DNA of 64,000 nt from Castellaniella sp040276085 (GTDB lineage: Bacteria > Pseudomonadota > Gammaproteobacteria > Burkholderiales > Burkholderiaceae_B): contig NZ_JBELOK010000005.1 of the NCBI RefSeq assembly GCF_040276085.1, forward strand, positions 222,437 to 286,436. Direction: 5' to 3'. Positions 26,419-35,010 of this stretch are shown here, in pieces; within the stretch, counting starts at the first letter, position 1, and the number at the start of each line of letters is the position of its first letter. The notes under the pieces are model-generated. The model searched no databases and had not been told where the DNA came from. It worked only from the letters and a program-made list of their open reading frames with translations. A program made the translations under genes and the position numbers.

Positions 26419-26876
26419 GCACGGGCAAACGCACTCCTCTGCTTATCCACGGATGGACGGTTTTTGCACACCCACCATTTCTTGCGCAACTTAACGGACT
26501 CACCCAGCAGGTTGAAGCACTCAAAAAAAGGGATCCTGCTGGATACATAAAAAAAAATGCCACCAAACGGCTGGCAGCGATCACAAAACTGGCATTCGAT
26601 ATCATCCCGCAAGACCCCACGAAGCCAGAATACCGGCAGGGTCGCACCCTGGGCGACCATTACAAGCACTGGTTCCGGGCTAAATTTTTTCAGCAGTACC
26701 GTCTATTTTTTCGCTATCACGCCCCCAGCAAAGTGATCGTGCTGGCCCGGGTTAACGACACAGACACCAAGCGGGCTTATGAGAGCGAAGACGACGCCTA
26801 TCGGGTGTTCACGAAAATGCTGGATAGCGGGCACCCGCCTGATGACTGGGATCAGCTTCTGAAAGAAGCTAAGTAA
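26415..26876 (+). CDS. yhaV: type II toxin YhaV (ribonuclease)
   Basis: 153 residues, the normal size of YhaV, a RelE-superfamily ribosome-associated mRNA interferase. Family-like segments are GWTVFAHPPFLAQL, DPTKPEYRQGRTLG and HWFRAKFFQQYRLFFRY. The length appears full and no frameshift is seen, so the module is probably functional. It sits on the chromosome-like part of the window. Confidence 0.9.
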   Translation: MSTGKRTPLLIHGWTVFAHPPFLAQLNGLTQQVEALKKRDPAGYIKKNATKRLAAITKLAFDIIPQDPTKPEYRQGRTLGDHYKHWFRAKFFQQYRLFFRYHAPSKVIVLARVNDTDTKRAYESEDDAYRVFTKMLDSGHPPDDWDQLLKEAK

Positions 26877-26887
26877 TCCAGCGGTCA

Positions 26888-26908
26888 GCCAGCCTCCCAA
26901 AGGCTGGC
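26888..26908. terminator. hairpin between yhaV and the SDR gene
   Basis: GCCAGCCT-cccaa-AGGCTGGC, an 8-bp perfect stem between convergent genes. No T-run follows on either strand, so terminator function is only likely from position. Confidence 0.4.
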
Positions 26909-26943
26909 CCCCTCCACTACATCAACCTACCGCAACGGCCCCG

Positions 26944-27711
26944 CTAGGCCGCCGTAAACCCATTATCCACAAACAGATGGGTGCCCGTCACGAAGCTTGA
27001 GTCATCACAGGCCAGAAACAGCGCAGCCTTGGCGACATCCTCGGGTTCGCCAATACGGCCCTGTCGTTCCTTCAGCCCGATGCCAGATGCGTCAACACCT
27101 TGTGCAGCAAGTTCCTGGATTTCCCTCAAGCCGTGCGGGGTACGAATAAAGCCGGGGCAGATCGCGTTGCAGCGCACGTTCCGGTCTCGAAACTCCGTGG
27201 CAATAGCACGTGCAAACATATGGACGGCCCCTTTTGTGGTGTCGTACAGTACTTCACCCGGAGTGGCCGCCACCGCGGAGATGGAAGATGTGCAGATGAT
27301 GGAGCCCCCCCCTGCCTTGATCATTGCCGGCAGTGCTGCACGCGTCATCAGAAACATGGAACGGACATTGACTGCATGTAGCCAGTCCCATTCCTGGAGG
27401 GAAATATCCAGGAATGGTTTGATCAGGATAGTGCCTGCATGATTGAACAGGACATCTGCGGCACCAAATTTTGCGGTGATATCTGCCATTGTGGCAAGAA
27501 CCACTTCCTCATCTGACACATCAGCCATCCATGCCCGAGCTTCGCCACCAGCTGCCTGGATCGCGGCAACTGTCTGCGCTGCCAGCGCTTCATTCCTATC
27601 GACGATCGCCACTTTGGCACCCTCTTGCGCAAATAGGATGGCCGATGCAGCACCCATACCACTGGCACCGCCCGAGACGATCGCCATTTTTCCTTTCAAT
27701 CTGTTAGCCAT
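26944..27711 (-). CDS. short-chain dehydrogenase/reductase
   Basis: 255 residues from the ATG at 27711, where the typical start MANRLKGKMAIVSGG begins; an ATG at 27732 would add seven residues. Cofactor motif GGASGMGAA, the NNAG-equivalent FNHAG, catalytic Ser in CTSSISA and YxxxK in VLYDTTKGA are all present. It is a classical NAD(P)-dependent oxidoreductase. It follows the permease gene by 48 bases in the same direction, so the two are probably co-transcribed and act on the same imported compound. Confidence 0.87.
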   Translation of the reverse strand: MANRLKGKMAIVSGGASGMGAASAILFAQEGAKVAIVDRNEALAAQTVAAIQAAGGEARAWMADVSDEEVVLATMADITAKFGAADVLFNHAGTILIKPFLDISLQEWDWLHAVNVRSMFLMTRAALPAMIKAGGGSIICTSSISAVAATPGEVLYDTTKGAVHMFARAIATEFRDRNVRCNAICPGFIRTPHGLREIQELAAQGVDASGIGLKERQGRIGEPEDVAKAALFLACDDSSFVTGTHLFVDNGFTAA

Positions 27712-27758
27712 TTTCTCATCCGTAAAAACCATTGGTTGGTCACCGTTCAATGACGTAT

Positions 27759-29291
27759 TCAGGCGTGGCGGGTCTGCGCCGCCAGATCGCTCTCAACTTC
27801 TTCGATAGATTGCCCTCGCGCACCACCTGTCACCGCAAACTCTTCTTCTGGCGAAAGCACAAGGTGGTTACGACGATAAAGCGCGAAGTAAGCAAGTCCA
27901 ATCAGGTACCACGCCATGACGGTGATGGCAGCCCACTGATAGAGCGGGTTGATGAATAGATAGCCCAGCGTGACCACGCAGACCACGATCGTGACATACG
28001 CACCAAAGTTGCCAAGTGGGCTGACAAATGGCCGTTTGATGGAAGGATAGATGCGCCGCAGGCGAAGAAACGAGATGCTTTGCAGCAGGTAAGAAATCAT
28101 GCCAGCAAAGCCGATCATGCTGACCAAGAACCCGCCCATGAACGCAATATTATTTCTGCCCCCAAGGTACCAAATCACCAGAAGTGCAATCAGGGCCAGG
28201 CCCGAGCCCGTCACCAAGGCACGGTCAGGCGTTTGCGTTTTGGGATTGGTAACCGACACTGCAGTGGGAAAATAGCCCGCACGGGACAGCGAATAGATAT
28301 TTCGCCCACAGGCGAAGCTGCCTGCAAAAAAACTTGCGCCCAAGCCCAGGACGGCTGTCAGTGCAAGCACCTTGGCCCAACCCTCACCCAACAGTGCCTT
28401 GAAATTATCCAACAACAAGTCGCTGGCAGAACTGAGCGCATGCGCCCCCGTTGAAATGGACGCGCTGAAAAAGAGCATGCCCACGGCCAGGAAAAAGAGT
28501 GCAACCACAGAGAGCAATAGTGCTCGAGGCATATCGCGTGTGGGATTCTTGGCCTCCTCAGAGGCCAATGGCAGTTGCTCAACAGCAAGAAACATATACA
28601 CAGCAAAAGGCAGCGTCGCTAGCACCCCTGTCATGCCAAACGGCAACCACGGGCCGTTTCCTTCGGGTAAGAGCCCACCACCTTCAGCAATGTTCAGAGC
28701 ATTCTTTGCCACGTCTACCTGAGGGATAGCGATGATAAAGAAAAACACCAGCACAAGTACAGCTGCAACTGTCACCCAGACCAGCACGCGCATGGTCAGC
28801 TCAATGCCCCGTGTCGAGAGCAACAGCATGATGGCATAACCGCCAATCCACCAGAGCGGCAGCCACTCCATGGAAGTTCCGGTAATCGATGCAAGGTAGG
28901 CGCTCATAAAGAACATATTGCCCCCTGGTGCCAGCACGAACTCGATGTTTTCGGCCAGACCTGTGGTATATCCCCCCCATGGCCCCAATGCCGTGCGGGC
29001 AAAGGAATACGCACCACCTGTGTGCGGCAGGGCTGCGCTCATCTCACCGATGGATGCGCACAGGCATACATACATGAAGCCCACCACAAGCAAGGAAATC
29101 AGCAGACCACCAAACCCGCCGTCTGCAAGGCCAATATTCCAGCCCGAGTAATCACCTGCGATGACGGCACCCACGCCCATCATCCATAGTGTAAACACAC
29201 CGGCGTGACGCCTGAGCTGGCGTTGCTCGAAGTAAGAAGCATCAACCGCTTTATAGTTGACGCCCCCTTGTGATACTTTGTCTGCACCCAT
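27759..29291 (-). CDS. APC-family permease, ethanolamine-permease-like
   Basis: 510 residues with about twelve transmembrane helices. The N-terminal region (LRRHAGVFTLWMMGVGAVIA then GDYSGWNIGLADGGFGG) resembles the ethanolamine/amino acid permease group of the APC superfamily. It probably imports an amine or amino acid by proton symport. It is divergent from a LuxR-type regulator with a perfect inverted repeat in between. The substrate assignment is tentative; no ammonia-lyase genes are nearby. Confidence 0.8.
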   Translation of the reverse strand: MGADKVSQGGVNYKAVDASYFEQRQLRRHAGVFTLWMMGVGAVIAGDYSGWNIGLADGGFGGLLISLLVVGFMYVCLCASIGEMSAALPHTGGAYSFARTALGPWGGYTTGLAENIEFVLAPGGNMFFMSAYLASITGTSMEWLPLWWIGGYAIMLLLSTRGIELTMRVLVWVTVAAVLVLVFFFIIAIPQVDVAKNALNIAEGGGLLPEGNGPWLPFGMTGVLATLPFAVYMFLAVEQLPLASEEAKNPTRDMPRALLLSVVALFFLAVGMLFFSASISTGAHALSSASDLLLDNFKALLGEGWAKVLALTAVLGLGASFFAGSFACGRNIYSLSRAGYFPTAVSVTNPKTQTPDRALVTGSGLALIALLVIWYLGGRNNIAFMGGFLVSMIGFAGMISYLLQSISFLRLRRIYPSIKRPFVSPLGNFGAYVTIVVCVVTLGYLFINPLYQWAAITVMAWYLIGLAYFALYRRNHLVLSPEEEFAVTGGARGQSIEEVESDLAAQTRHA

Positions 29292-29359
29292 CGTCTTCTC
29301 CTAAGGCGCCGATGTTCCCTCGGCAGCCTTAACGATAAATTTCGACAATCAAGGGTGTC

Positions 29360-29379
29360 TATGTCCCATTGGGGACATA
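29360..29379. promoter_or_regulatory. inverted repeat operator candidate
   Basis: TATGTCCC-ATTG-GGGACATA, perfect 8-base arms with a 4-base spacer. It lies between the divergent permease and LuxR-type genes, about 70-90 bases upstream of the permease start. It is the natural candidate for the LuxR-type protein's binding site. Confidence 0.5.
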
Positions 29380-29421
29380 GGGTCAACCCGAAATCCGATC
29401 GCCCTTTCGTTGGAAAGACCT

Positions 29422-30243
29422 GTGAATTCACCGCGAACACTGCCTTCCGGCTTATGGGCCGATACGCTGCCGTCCGTTATCCGGGCAATTGGCACAGAAC
29501 AGTTTGCACCCGCGCTGGACAGCGCCTTGCGGGCTGTTGCTGGTTTTGACATCAGTTGTATTTTTTCTTACACATTACAAGCCCGGCCTCGTTTACTGCA
29601 CGATGGCCTGAACCATGTCTCCACCTCGGCGGTGATGGCAAACTACCTGAACGGCACTTATCTGCTGGATGCCGTTTATGACGCCTGCCGAAGAGACATG
29701 CCAACGGGCCTCTACCGCTTATCAGCGCTGGCGCCCGATCAGTTCTTCGAGGGCGAGTACTATAACTCACCAGAATTCCACCCCTGCATTTCGATGGAGA
29801 CGGGAGCTCTTTCTGAAGAGATCGTTTTTTTCACTCGTATCCACGACTCATATATCGCGTACTCGCTGATGCGCCAGCAGGCACACCCGCTGTTTTCCGA
29901 GCAGGAGTTTGCTGCCTTGCAGACGACGGCCACTACTGTCATTGCATTGATGGAGAGCCAGTGGCGTGGCCGATTTCCGGTTTCTGGCAGTGCTGAAAAC
30001 GAAGATCCAAAAGATACTCAACTCAGCCAGGCCATGGATACGTTTGGCGGCGACGTCCTGACCGCACGCGAACGCCTGATCGCCACGATGATCTTGCGCG
30101 GCCACTCCACCGTATCCATCGCGGCAAACCTCGGACTATCCGAAGGAACCGTGAAGAACCACCGCAAGCACATCTATGCAAAGCTGCAGGTGTATAGCCA
30201 GTCGGGGCTGTTTAGTTTATTTATTCAGCATATCTTTGACTGA
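29422..30243 (+). CDS. LuxR-type helix-turn-helix regulator
   Basis: About 273 residues. The last ~60 residues form a LuxR/NarL-type DNA-binding domain (LTARERLIATMILRG, then LGLSEGTVKNHRKHIYAKL). The N-terminal ~200 residues are a sensory domain I do not recognise; it is neither a receiver nor an evident autoinducer domain. The start is uncertain. No ATG is in frame near the 5' end; GTG at 29422 has GGAAAG upstream and TTG at 29410 is the alternative. It is divergent from the permease-SDR operon and likely controls it. Confidence 0.78.
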   Translation: MNSPRTLPSGLWADTLPSVIRAIGTEQFAPALDSALRAVAGFDISCIFSYTLQARPRLLHDGLNHVSTSAVMANYLNGTYLLDAVYDACRRDMPTGLYRLSALAPDQFFEGEYYNSPEFHPCISMETGALSEEIVFFTRIHDSYIAYSLMRQQAHPLFSEQEFAALQTTATTVIALMESQWRGRFPVSGSAENEDPKDTQLSQAMDTFGGDVLTARERLIATMILRGHSTVSIAANLGLSEGTVKNHRKHIYAKLQVYSQSGLFSLFIQHIFD

Positions 30244-30264
30244 CGCGTACATTCGTTGCACATG

Positions 30265-30342
30265 CAGCGCAACACCCTCTTCATGTCCCGCATCGTCAGC
30301 CGCGCGCTAATAGCATCGGCAGTATGGCGCTCACCGAGGGGG
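30265..30342 (-). pseudogene. degenerate fragment of a second yaiI gene
   Basis: This 78-base stretch aligns without gaps to positions 35120-35197 inside the intact yaiI gene. About four fifths of bases are identical by eye, including the shared block CGCATCGTCAGCCGC. Nothing else of the gene is recognisable here, so it is a relic of a duplicated or rearranged copy. The rest of 30244-30439 shows nothing I can identify. Confidence 0.6.
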
Positions 30343-30439
30343 TAGTTGAGACGCCGCACCCCGATCAGTGCTTACAGGGATGCCACTGATCAATCAACGC
30401 CAAATGACTGCAGGACGTGCAGCCCCTTACCTTAGCTGC

Positions 30440-30748
30440 TTACTGCGCCAATACCGCTGCCAACAAGCCGGGAAATCGGCTTTCAATATCGGCACGTCGT
30501 AAGGTGTTTATGTGGACCGTGCCATTGTTTTCTGTAAACACCAACCCGGCCTCACGCAACACCTTGAAATGATGAGAGACGGTAGACTTGGGACGCCCAC
30601 CATCCAGCTCGCCGCAGGTGGCTGCATCGACACGGGCAAGTTGCCGCACGATATCGAGACGAATGGAGTCGCTTAACGCGTAGAGCACGCGTTCGAGAGA
30701 TAACTCACTGGTAGCGGGATGCTTGAAAGGACGCATGAGCAGCATCAT
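30440..30748 (-). CDS. ArsR-family winged-helix repressor
   Basis: 102 residues with the ArsR/HTH_20 fold: YALSDSIRLDIVRQLARV, then STVSHHFKVLREAGLV recognition helix and a beta-wing. No CxxC metal site is present, so it is not a classic arsenic/metal sensor; it may respond to oxidants or electrophiles. ATG at 30748 is preceded by AAAGGG. It is divergent from an Old Yellow Enzyme gene, with interleaved dyads in the spacer. This matches repressor-flavoenzyme pairs that respond to reactive electrophiles. Confidence 0.85.
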   Translation of the reverse strand: MMLLMRPFKHPATSELSLERVLYALSDSIRLDIVRQLARVDAATCGELDGGRPKSTVSHHFKVLREAGLVFTENNGTVHINTLRRADIESRFPGLLAAVLAQ

Positions 30749-30771
30749 ACCCTTTGGATTACAATAATTCT

Positions 30772-30806
30772 ATTGTTCGTATTCATTCGAACAAACGAAT
30801 ACAATT
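30772..30806. promoter_or_regulatory. interleaved dyads, ArsR operator candidate
   Basis: The spacer between the divergent ArsR and flavoenzyme genes contains TTGTTCG-N8-CGAACAA and an overlapping GTATTC-N12-GAATAC. Arms of this size and position are typical of ArsR-family operators covering both promoters. Confidence 0.5.
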
Positions 30807-30834
30807 CAGCCTTTCCTCTTCCCAAAGGGCCATC

Positions 30835-31923
30835 ATGTCTGCTTTGTTTCAACCCTTCAAACTTAAAGACGTTTCCCTGCGCAATCGTATTGCTGTCCCG
30901 CCCATGTGCCAATACATGGCGGTTCATGGGCTTGCCAACGATTGGCATTTGTCACACTACGCCGGTATGGCGCGCGGCGGCGCCGGGCTTGTCATCGTCG
31001 AGGCCACAGCCGTATCGCCCGAGGGGCGCATCACTCCCGGCTGCACAGGAATCTGGAACGACCAACAGGCTCAGGCCTTTGTACCGGTGGCGCGGGCAAT
31101 CAAAGCTGCCGGGGCGGTGCCGGGCATCCAAATCGCCCACGCGGGCAGAAAGGCCAGTGCAAATCGCCCCTGGGAGGGCGACGACCACATCCCCGAAAAC
31201 GACCCACGCGGCTGGCAGACGATTGCTCCCTCGGCCATTGCGTACGGTAAGGGCTTACCCAAGCAGCCGCGGGCGATGACCCTGGACGACATCGCACGCG
31301 TCCGCCAGGATTTTGTGGATGCGGCAAAACGGGCCAGAGAGGCTGGCTTTGAATGGCTGGAGCTGCATTTTGCACACGGTTATCTGGCACAGACTTTCTT
31401 TTCTGCGCACTCCAATCACCGCGATGACATCTATGGTGGAAGCGTTGAGAACCGTGGACGGTTTCTGCTTGAAACCCTAAAGGCCGTCCGCGAAGTGTGG
31501 CCAGAAAATCTCCCGCTGACGGTGCGCTTTGGCGTCATCGAGTACGACGGGCGCGACGAGCAAACGCTCATTGAGTCGATCGGGCTTGTGCGTGATTTCA
31601 AAGCGGCTGGCATGGACATGATCAATGTCAGCATCGGCTTTACCATTGCCGACGTCTCCATCCCCTGGGCGCCTGGTTTTCTGGGGCCGATTGCAAAACG
31701 GGTGCGCCAGGAAGCAAATAGTCCTGTCTCTGCCGCCTGGGGCTTTGGCACTCCAGATGTTGCGGAGCACGCCGTCAAGGAAGAGCAGCTTGATTTGGCG
31801 ATGGTGGGCAAAAGCCACCTGGCAAACCCCCATTGGGCGTATTACGCAGCAAAGACACTTGGCATCGAGCACGCCTCGTGGACATTACCGGCGCCCTATG
31901 CCCACTGGCTTGCACGTTACTAA
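30835..31923 (+). CDS. Old Yellow Enzyme family NADH:flavin oxidoreductase (YqjM/NamA class)
   Basis: 362 residues from the ATG at 30835. The start LFQPFKLKDVSLRNRIAVPP with MCQYM is the thermophilic-like/YqjM class signature. FMN- and substrate-binding landmarks include the His-Gly region LHFAHGYLAQTFFSAHSNHR and DDIYGGSVENRGRF. It reduces activated C=C bonds of enals, enones or nitroesters using NAD(P)H. Upstream in-frame codons back to 30754 lie in the operator and are rejected. It is controlled, in all likelihood, by the divergent ArsR-type repressor. Confidence 0.92.
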   Translation: MSALFQPFKLKDVSLRNRIAVPPMCQYMAVHGLANDWHLSHYAGMARGGAGLVIVEATAVSPEGRITPGCTGIWNDQQAQAFVPVARAIKAAGAVPGIQIAHAGRKASANRPWEGDDHIPENDPRGWQTIAPSAIAYGKGLPKQPRAMTLDDIARVRQDFVDAAKRAREAGFEWLELHFAHGYLAQTFFSAHSNHRDDIYGGSVENRGRFLLETLKAVREVWPENLPLTVRFGVIEYDGRDEQTLIESIGLVRDFKAAGMDMINVSIGFTIADVSIPWAPGFLGPIAKRVRQEANSPVSAAWGFGTPDVAEHAVKEEQLDLAMVGKSHLANPHWAYYAAKTLGIEHASWTLPAPYAHWLARY

Positions 31924-31930
31924 ATCAAAA

Positions 31931-31961
31931 AAGCCTGCCACGCAATCAGCGTGGCAGGCTT
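31931..31961 (-). terminator. intrinsic terminator between convergent genes
   Basis: A 13-bp perfect stem (AAGCCTGCCACGC / GCGTGGCAGGCTT) with a 5-base loop. The A-run at 31927-31932 on the plus strand becomes a T-run on the minus strand. It therefore terminates the DUF4148 gene and probably also slows transcription from the flavoenzyme gene. Confidence 0.85.
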
Positions 31962-31985
31962 GAAAGTGAAACGGCAAGGCGCTGA

Positions 31986-32303
31986 TTACAGCACTTGCGG
32001 ATAGTGAGCGCTCTCACCCACGGTCAGCAGACCAGCGCTCTTGGCCTGATCCAGTTCGCGCACCACTTCAGCGCGGCTCAAGGCCGGCGTATCGCTTTGC
32101 AGCTTCGGGTAATCAGACTGTTCACCCATGACAACCTGCCCTTGTGATTGGGCCAAGCGCAGCGCTTGAACCACTTCTGCACGGGTTTCCGTGCTGGGGG
32201 TCGAGGTTTGGGGATAATAAAGCGCTTGGTCAGCCTGTGCGATACCGGCAGAGGCCAGACCTAGGGACAAGAGGGCGATAGAGGCGGCGGTGGTGACTTT
32301 CAT
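31986..32303 (-). CDS. DUF4148 secreted protein
   Basis: 105 residues with a Sec signal peptide (MKVTTAASIALLSLGLASAG, cleavage near GIAQA). The mature part holds two similar units, TRAEVVQALRLAQSQGQ and SRAEVVRELDQAKSAGL, each followed by a Tyr-Pro. These are features of the DUF4148 family that is abundant in Burkholderiales. It is periplasmic, of unknown function. The start at 32303 has GAAGGA upstream; the ATG at 32318 is less likely. Confidence 0.82.
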   Translation of the reverse strand: MKVTTAASIALLSLGLASAGIAQADQALYYPQTSTPSTETRAEVVQALRLAQSQGQVVMGEQSDYPKLQSDTPALSRAEVVRELDQAKSAGLLTVGESAHYPQVL

Positions 32304-32700
32304 GATGGTTTCCTTCATTTGGAGTATGAGTCAGTACAGGATTCACGGGCTTTCCGCTTGGTGAGTCATGTCCTGTGCTGTTGGAAACAGTGTGCGCTTT
32401 TGCTGCGCCGCATTAAATAGGTCTACGATGAATTCAATATTTCATTTTCGTGACTAATCACCTCTCTTCCACGACAGCCCGGGTGAGGCTTGATCTCTCC
32501 TTGATCGACCAGGTCTGCCACGCGACGCAACAAAGCGTGCTGCCTATGGCTGGGTTAGCATCATGGACTGTGGCGCAGCTTTGCTTAAGGATTATTGGCA
32601 GTATCTCAAGGCCTGAGCCTCTATGTAAATCAGAGTGCCAGGTCATCAAATGCCTATCAGATAGATAGCGTCTTTTTAAAACAATTTAAAGAATCCTCTC
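32304..32700. other. gene-free stretch
   Basis: No convincing gene. It must hold the promoters of the DUF4148 gene (leftward) and of the OsmC-YcaO gene (rightward; A+T-rich just before 32700). A minus-strand reading near 32470-32540 gives LLRRVADLVDQGEIKP, weakly reminiscent of the tail of a zinc-type quinone reductase. That may be a relic but is too short to call. Confidence 0.4.
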
Positions 32701-34893
32701 ATGGAAATCAAAGTCAATTTTCTCGATAAGCTACGTCTTGAGGCAAAATTTGATGACTTCACGGTTGTGGCCGATCAACCTATCCGCTATAAGGGCGACG
32801 GTTCCGCACCCGGCCCATTCGATTATTTTCTGGCTTCGTCGGCTTTATGTGCTGCCTATTTTGTGAAGTTATATTGCGTGACGCGCAACATCCCTACCGA
32901 AAACATCCATCTATCGCAAAATAATATTGTTGATCCCGAAAACCGATACCAGCAGATTTTCAAGATCCAGGTCGAGTTGCCATCGGACATTTCGGAACTG
33001 GACCGCCGGGGCATCTTGCGCTCAATCGAGCGTTGTACCGTAAAAAGGGTGGTGCAGGCTGGCCCCGATTTTGTCATCGAAGAGGTAGAGAATTTAGATG
33101 CTGATGCCCAGTCGTTGCTGACGCTGAAGCCAGCTGCCGATGCCAGTACTTATATTGCGGGCAAGGATCTTCCGTTAGAGCAGACAATCGCCAATATGTC
33201 AGGGTTCTTGGCGGGCCTGGGTATCAAAATTGAAATTGCCTCGTGGCGCAATCTCGTCCCCAATGTGTGGTCGCTGCACATCCGCGATGCGCACTCGCCG
33301 ATGTGCTACACCAATGGCAAGGGAGCAACCAAAGAAAGCGCTTTGGCATCGGCATTAGGAGAATTCATCGAACGCCTGAATTGCAATTATTTCTATAGCG
33401 ACGCATTCTGGGGTGAAGATATTGCCGATGCAGCATTCGTACATTACCCGGATGAACGCTGGTTCAAGCCCGGACCCAAAGACTCACTGCCAACTGAGAT
33501 TCTGGATGCGTACTGTCTGAAAATTTACGATCCGGATGGCGAGCTTCGCAGCTCGCATCTGCATGACACCAACTCTGGCAATGTACAGCGCGGTATATGT
33601 TCTTTGCCATATGTACGGCAGTCTGACGGCAAGGTCGTATATTTCCCGTCCAATCTGATCGATAATTTATTCGTCAGCAACGGAATGAGTGCTGGTAATA
33701 CCCTGGCCGAGGCACAGGTGCAATCTCTTTCCGAAATCTTCGAGCGGGCTGTAAAACGTGAAATCCTGGAAGGCGAACTTGCATTGCCTACCGTGCCGCC
33801 CGAAGTGCTCGCAAAATACCCCGGCATCCTGGCTGGGATTCATGGGCTGGAAGAACAGGGTTTTCCGGTGCTGGTCATGGACGCGTCACTGGGTGGAACC
33901 TACCCTGTGATGTGCGTAACCTTGATGAACCCAAGGACAGGCGGCGTGTTTGCTTCGTTCGGCGCACACCCGAGCTTCGGGGTGGCACTGGAACGCAGCC
34001 TTACTGAATTGCTGCAGGGGCGCAGTATCGAAGGCCTGAACGATTTTCCTCAGCCCACCTTTGTCAGTGATGCTGTGACTGAACCAAATAACTTTGTCGA
34101 GCACTTTATTGATTCCAGTGGCGTTGTGTCGTGGCGTTTTTTCAGTGCCAAAGCCGATTTTGATTTTGTCGAATGGGATTTTTCTGGTCTGGGTGAGAAT
34201 TCTAATGTCCAGGAAGCAGCAACACTATTCGATATTCTCAAAGGCATGGGCAAAGAGGTATATATGGCAGTGTATGACCAACTGGGTGCCATCGCCTGCC
34301 GGATCTTGGTGCCCGGCTATTCGGAGATCTACCCGATAGAGGATCTGATCTGGGACAACACAAACAAGGCGCTGCTATTTCGCACCGACATTTTAAACGT
34401 GCATCACTTGGATGATGACGGCCTGGCAGCGCTGCTTGAGCGACTGGAGAGCAATGACCTGGATGAGTACTCCAAGGTTTCCTCATTGATCGGTATCGAA
34501 TTCGACGAAAACACAGCTTGGGGGCAACTGACGGTTCTCGAATTGAAGCTGCTGATTCAGCTCGCCTTGCAGCGATTTGAGGCGGCGCAAGAGCTGACAG
34601 GCGCCTTCCTGCAGTACAACGACAATACGGTCGAACGTGGATTGTTTTACCAGGCATTGAATGTGGTTCTGGAAGTGCTGCTCGATGATGACTTGGCGCT
34701 GGACGATTACATCGTCAACTTCCGCCGGATGTTTGGCGACGCTCGGATGGATGCCGTCATGGATGCCGTGGACGGCCGCACACGCTTCTTCGGGTTGACG
34801 CCGACGAGTATGAAACTAGAGGGCCTCGACAGACACCATCGATTGATCGACAGCTACAAAAAAACGCATCAGGCACGGGCTAAGCTGGTTTGA
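32701..34893 (+). CDS. OsmC domain fused to YcaO domain
   Basis: 730 residues in two parts. Residues ~1-140 resemble OsmC/Ohr peroxidase-like proteins (APGPFDYFLASSALCAAYFV with its Cys, and a second Cys in SIERCTVKRV). Residues ~150-730 match the Escherichia coli YcaO type. There, GKGATKESALASALGEFIER and AEAQVQSLSEIFERAVKREI carry the Glu-rich ATP/Mg site. A helical C-terminal extension follows. YcaO enzymes activate amide backbones with ATP; the E. coli protein is linked to RimO-dependent methylthiolation of ribosomal protein S12. No peptide-precursor or dehydrogenase gene is adjacent, so azole natural-product synthesis is unlikely. Confidence 0.88.
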   Translation: MEIKVNFLDKLRLEAKFDDFTVVADQPIRYKGDGSAPGPFDYFLASSALCAAYFVKLYCVTRNIPTENIHLSQNNIVDPENRYQQIFKIQVELPSDISELDRRGILRSIERCTVKRVVQAGPDFVIEEVENLDADAQSLLTLKPAADASTYIAGKDLPLEQTIANMSGFLAGLGIKIEIASWRNLVPNVWSLHIRDAHSPMCYTNGKGATKESALASALGEFIERLNCNYFYSDAFWGEDIADAAFVHYPDERWFKPGPKDSLPTEILDAYCLKIYDPDGELRSSHLHDTNSGNVQRGICSLPYVRQSDGKVVYFPSNLIDNLFVSNGMSAGNTLAEAQVQSLSEIFERAVKREILEGELALPTVPPEVLAKYPGILAGIHGLEEQGFPVLVMDASLGGTYPVMCVTLMNPRTGGVFASFGAHPSFGVALERSLTELLQGRSIEGLNDFPQPTFVSDAVTEPNNFVEHFIDSSGVVSWRFFSAKADFDFVEWDFSGLGENSNVQEAATLFDILKGMGKEVYMAVYDQLGAIACRILVPGYSEIYPIEDLIWDNTNKALLFRTDILNVHHLDDDGLAALLERLESNDLDEYSKVSSLIGIEFDENTAWGQLTVLELKLLIQLALQRFEAAQELTGAFLQYNDNTVERGLFYQALNVVLEVLLDDDLALDDYIVNFRRMFGDARMDAVMDAVDGRTRFFGLTPTSMKLEGLDRHHRLIDSYKKTHQARAKLV

Positions 34894-34957
34894 GCCTTAC
34901 CGTCTCGGCCCCTTGACGCTTTCCAATCGCATCGTCATGGGGCCTTCGACCCGTAGC
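34889..34957 (+). pseudogene. N-terminal fragment of a NemA-type Old Yellow Enzyme
   Basis: In the frame starting at 34889 the sequence reads FEPYRLGPLTLSNRIVMGPS then TRS. This is the near-universal start of NemA/OYE alkene reductases. Homology stops after about 23 codons. It overlaps the YcaO stop codon and is followed by unrelated sequence. It belongs to a different subclass from the intact flavoenzyme at 30835, so it is a relic of another gene rather than a copy. Confidence 0.6.
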
Positions 34958-35010
34958 CTGTTGATTGACGGCACCATGGATGCATTGCTGAATCAGAACC
35001 TGCAATTCCA

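Noticed and set aside
32450..32668. 72-codon plus-strand frame before the OsmC-YcaO gene
   Set aside because: No ribosome site, no family features and poor codon pattern; treated as intergenic.
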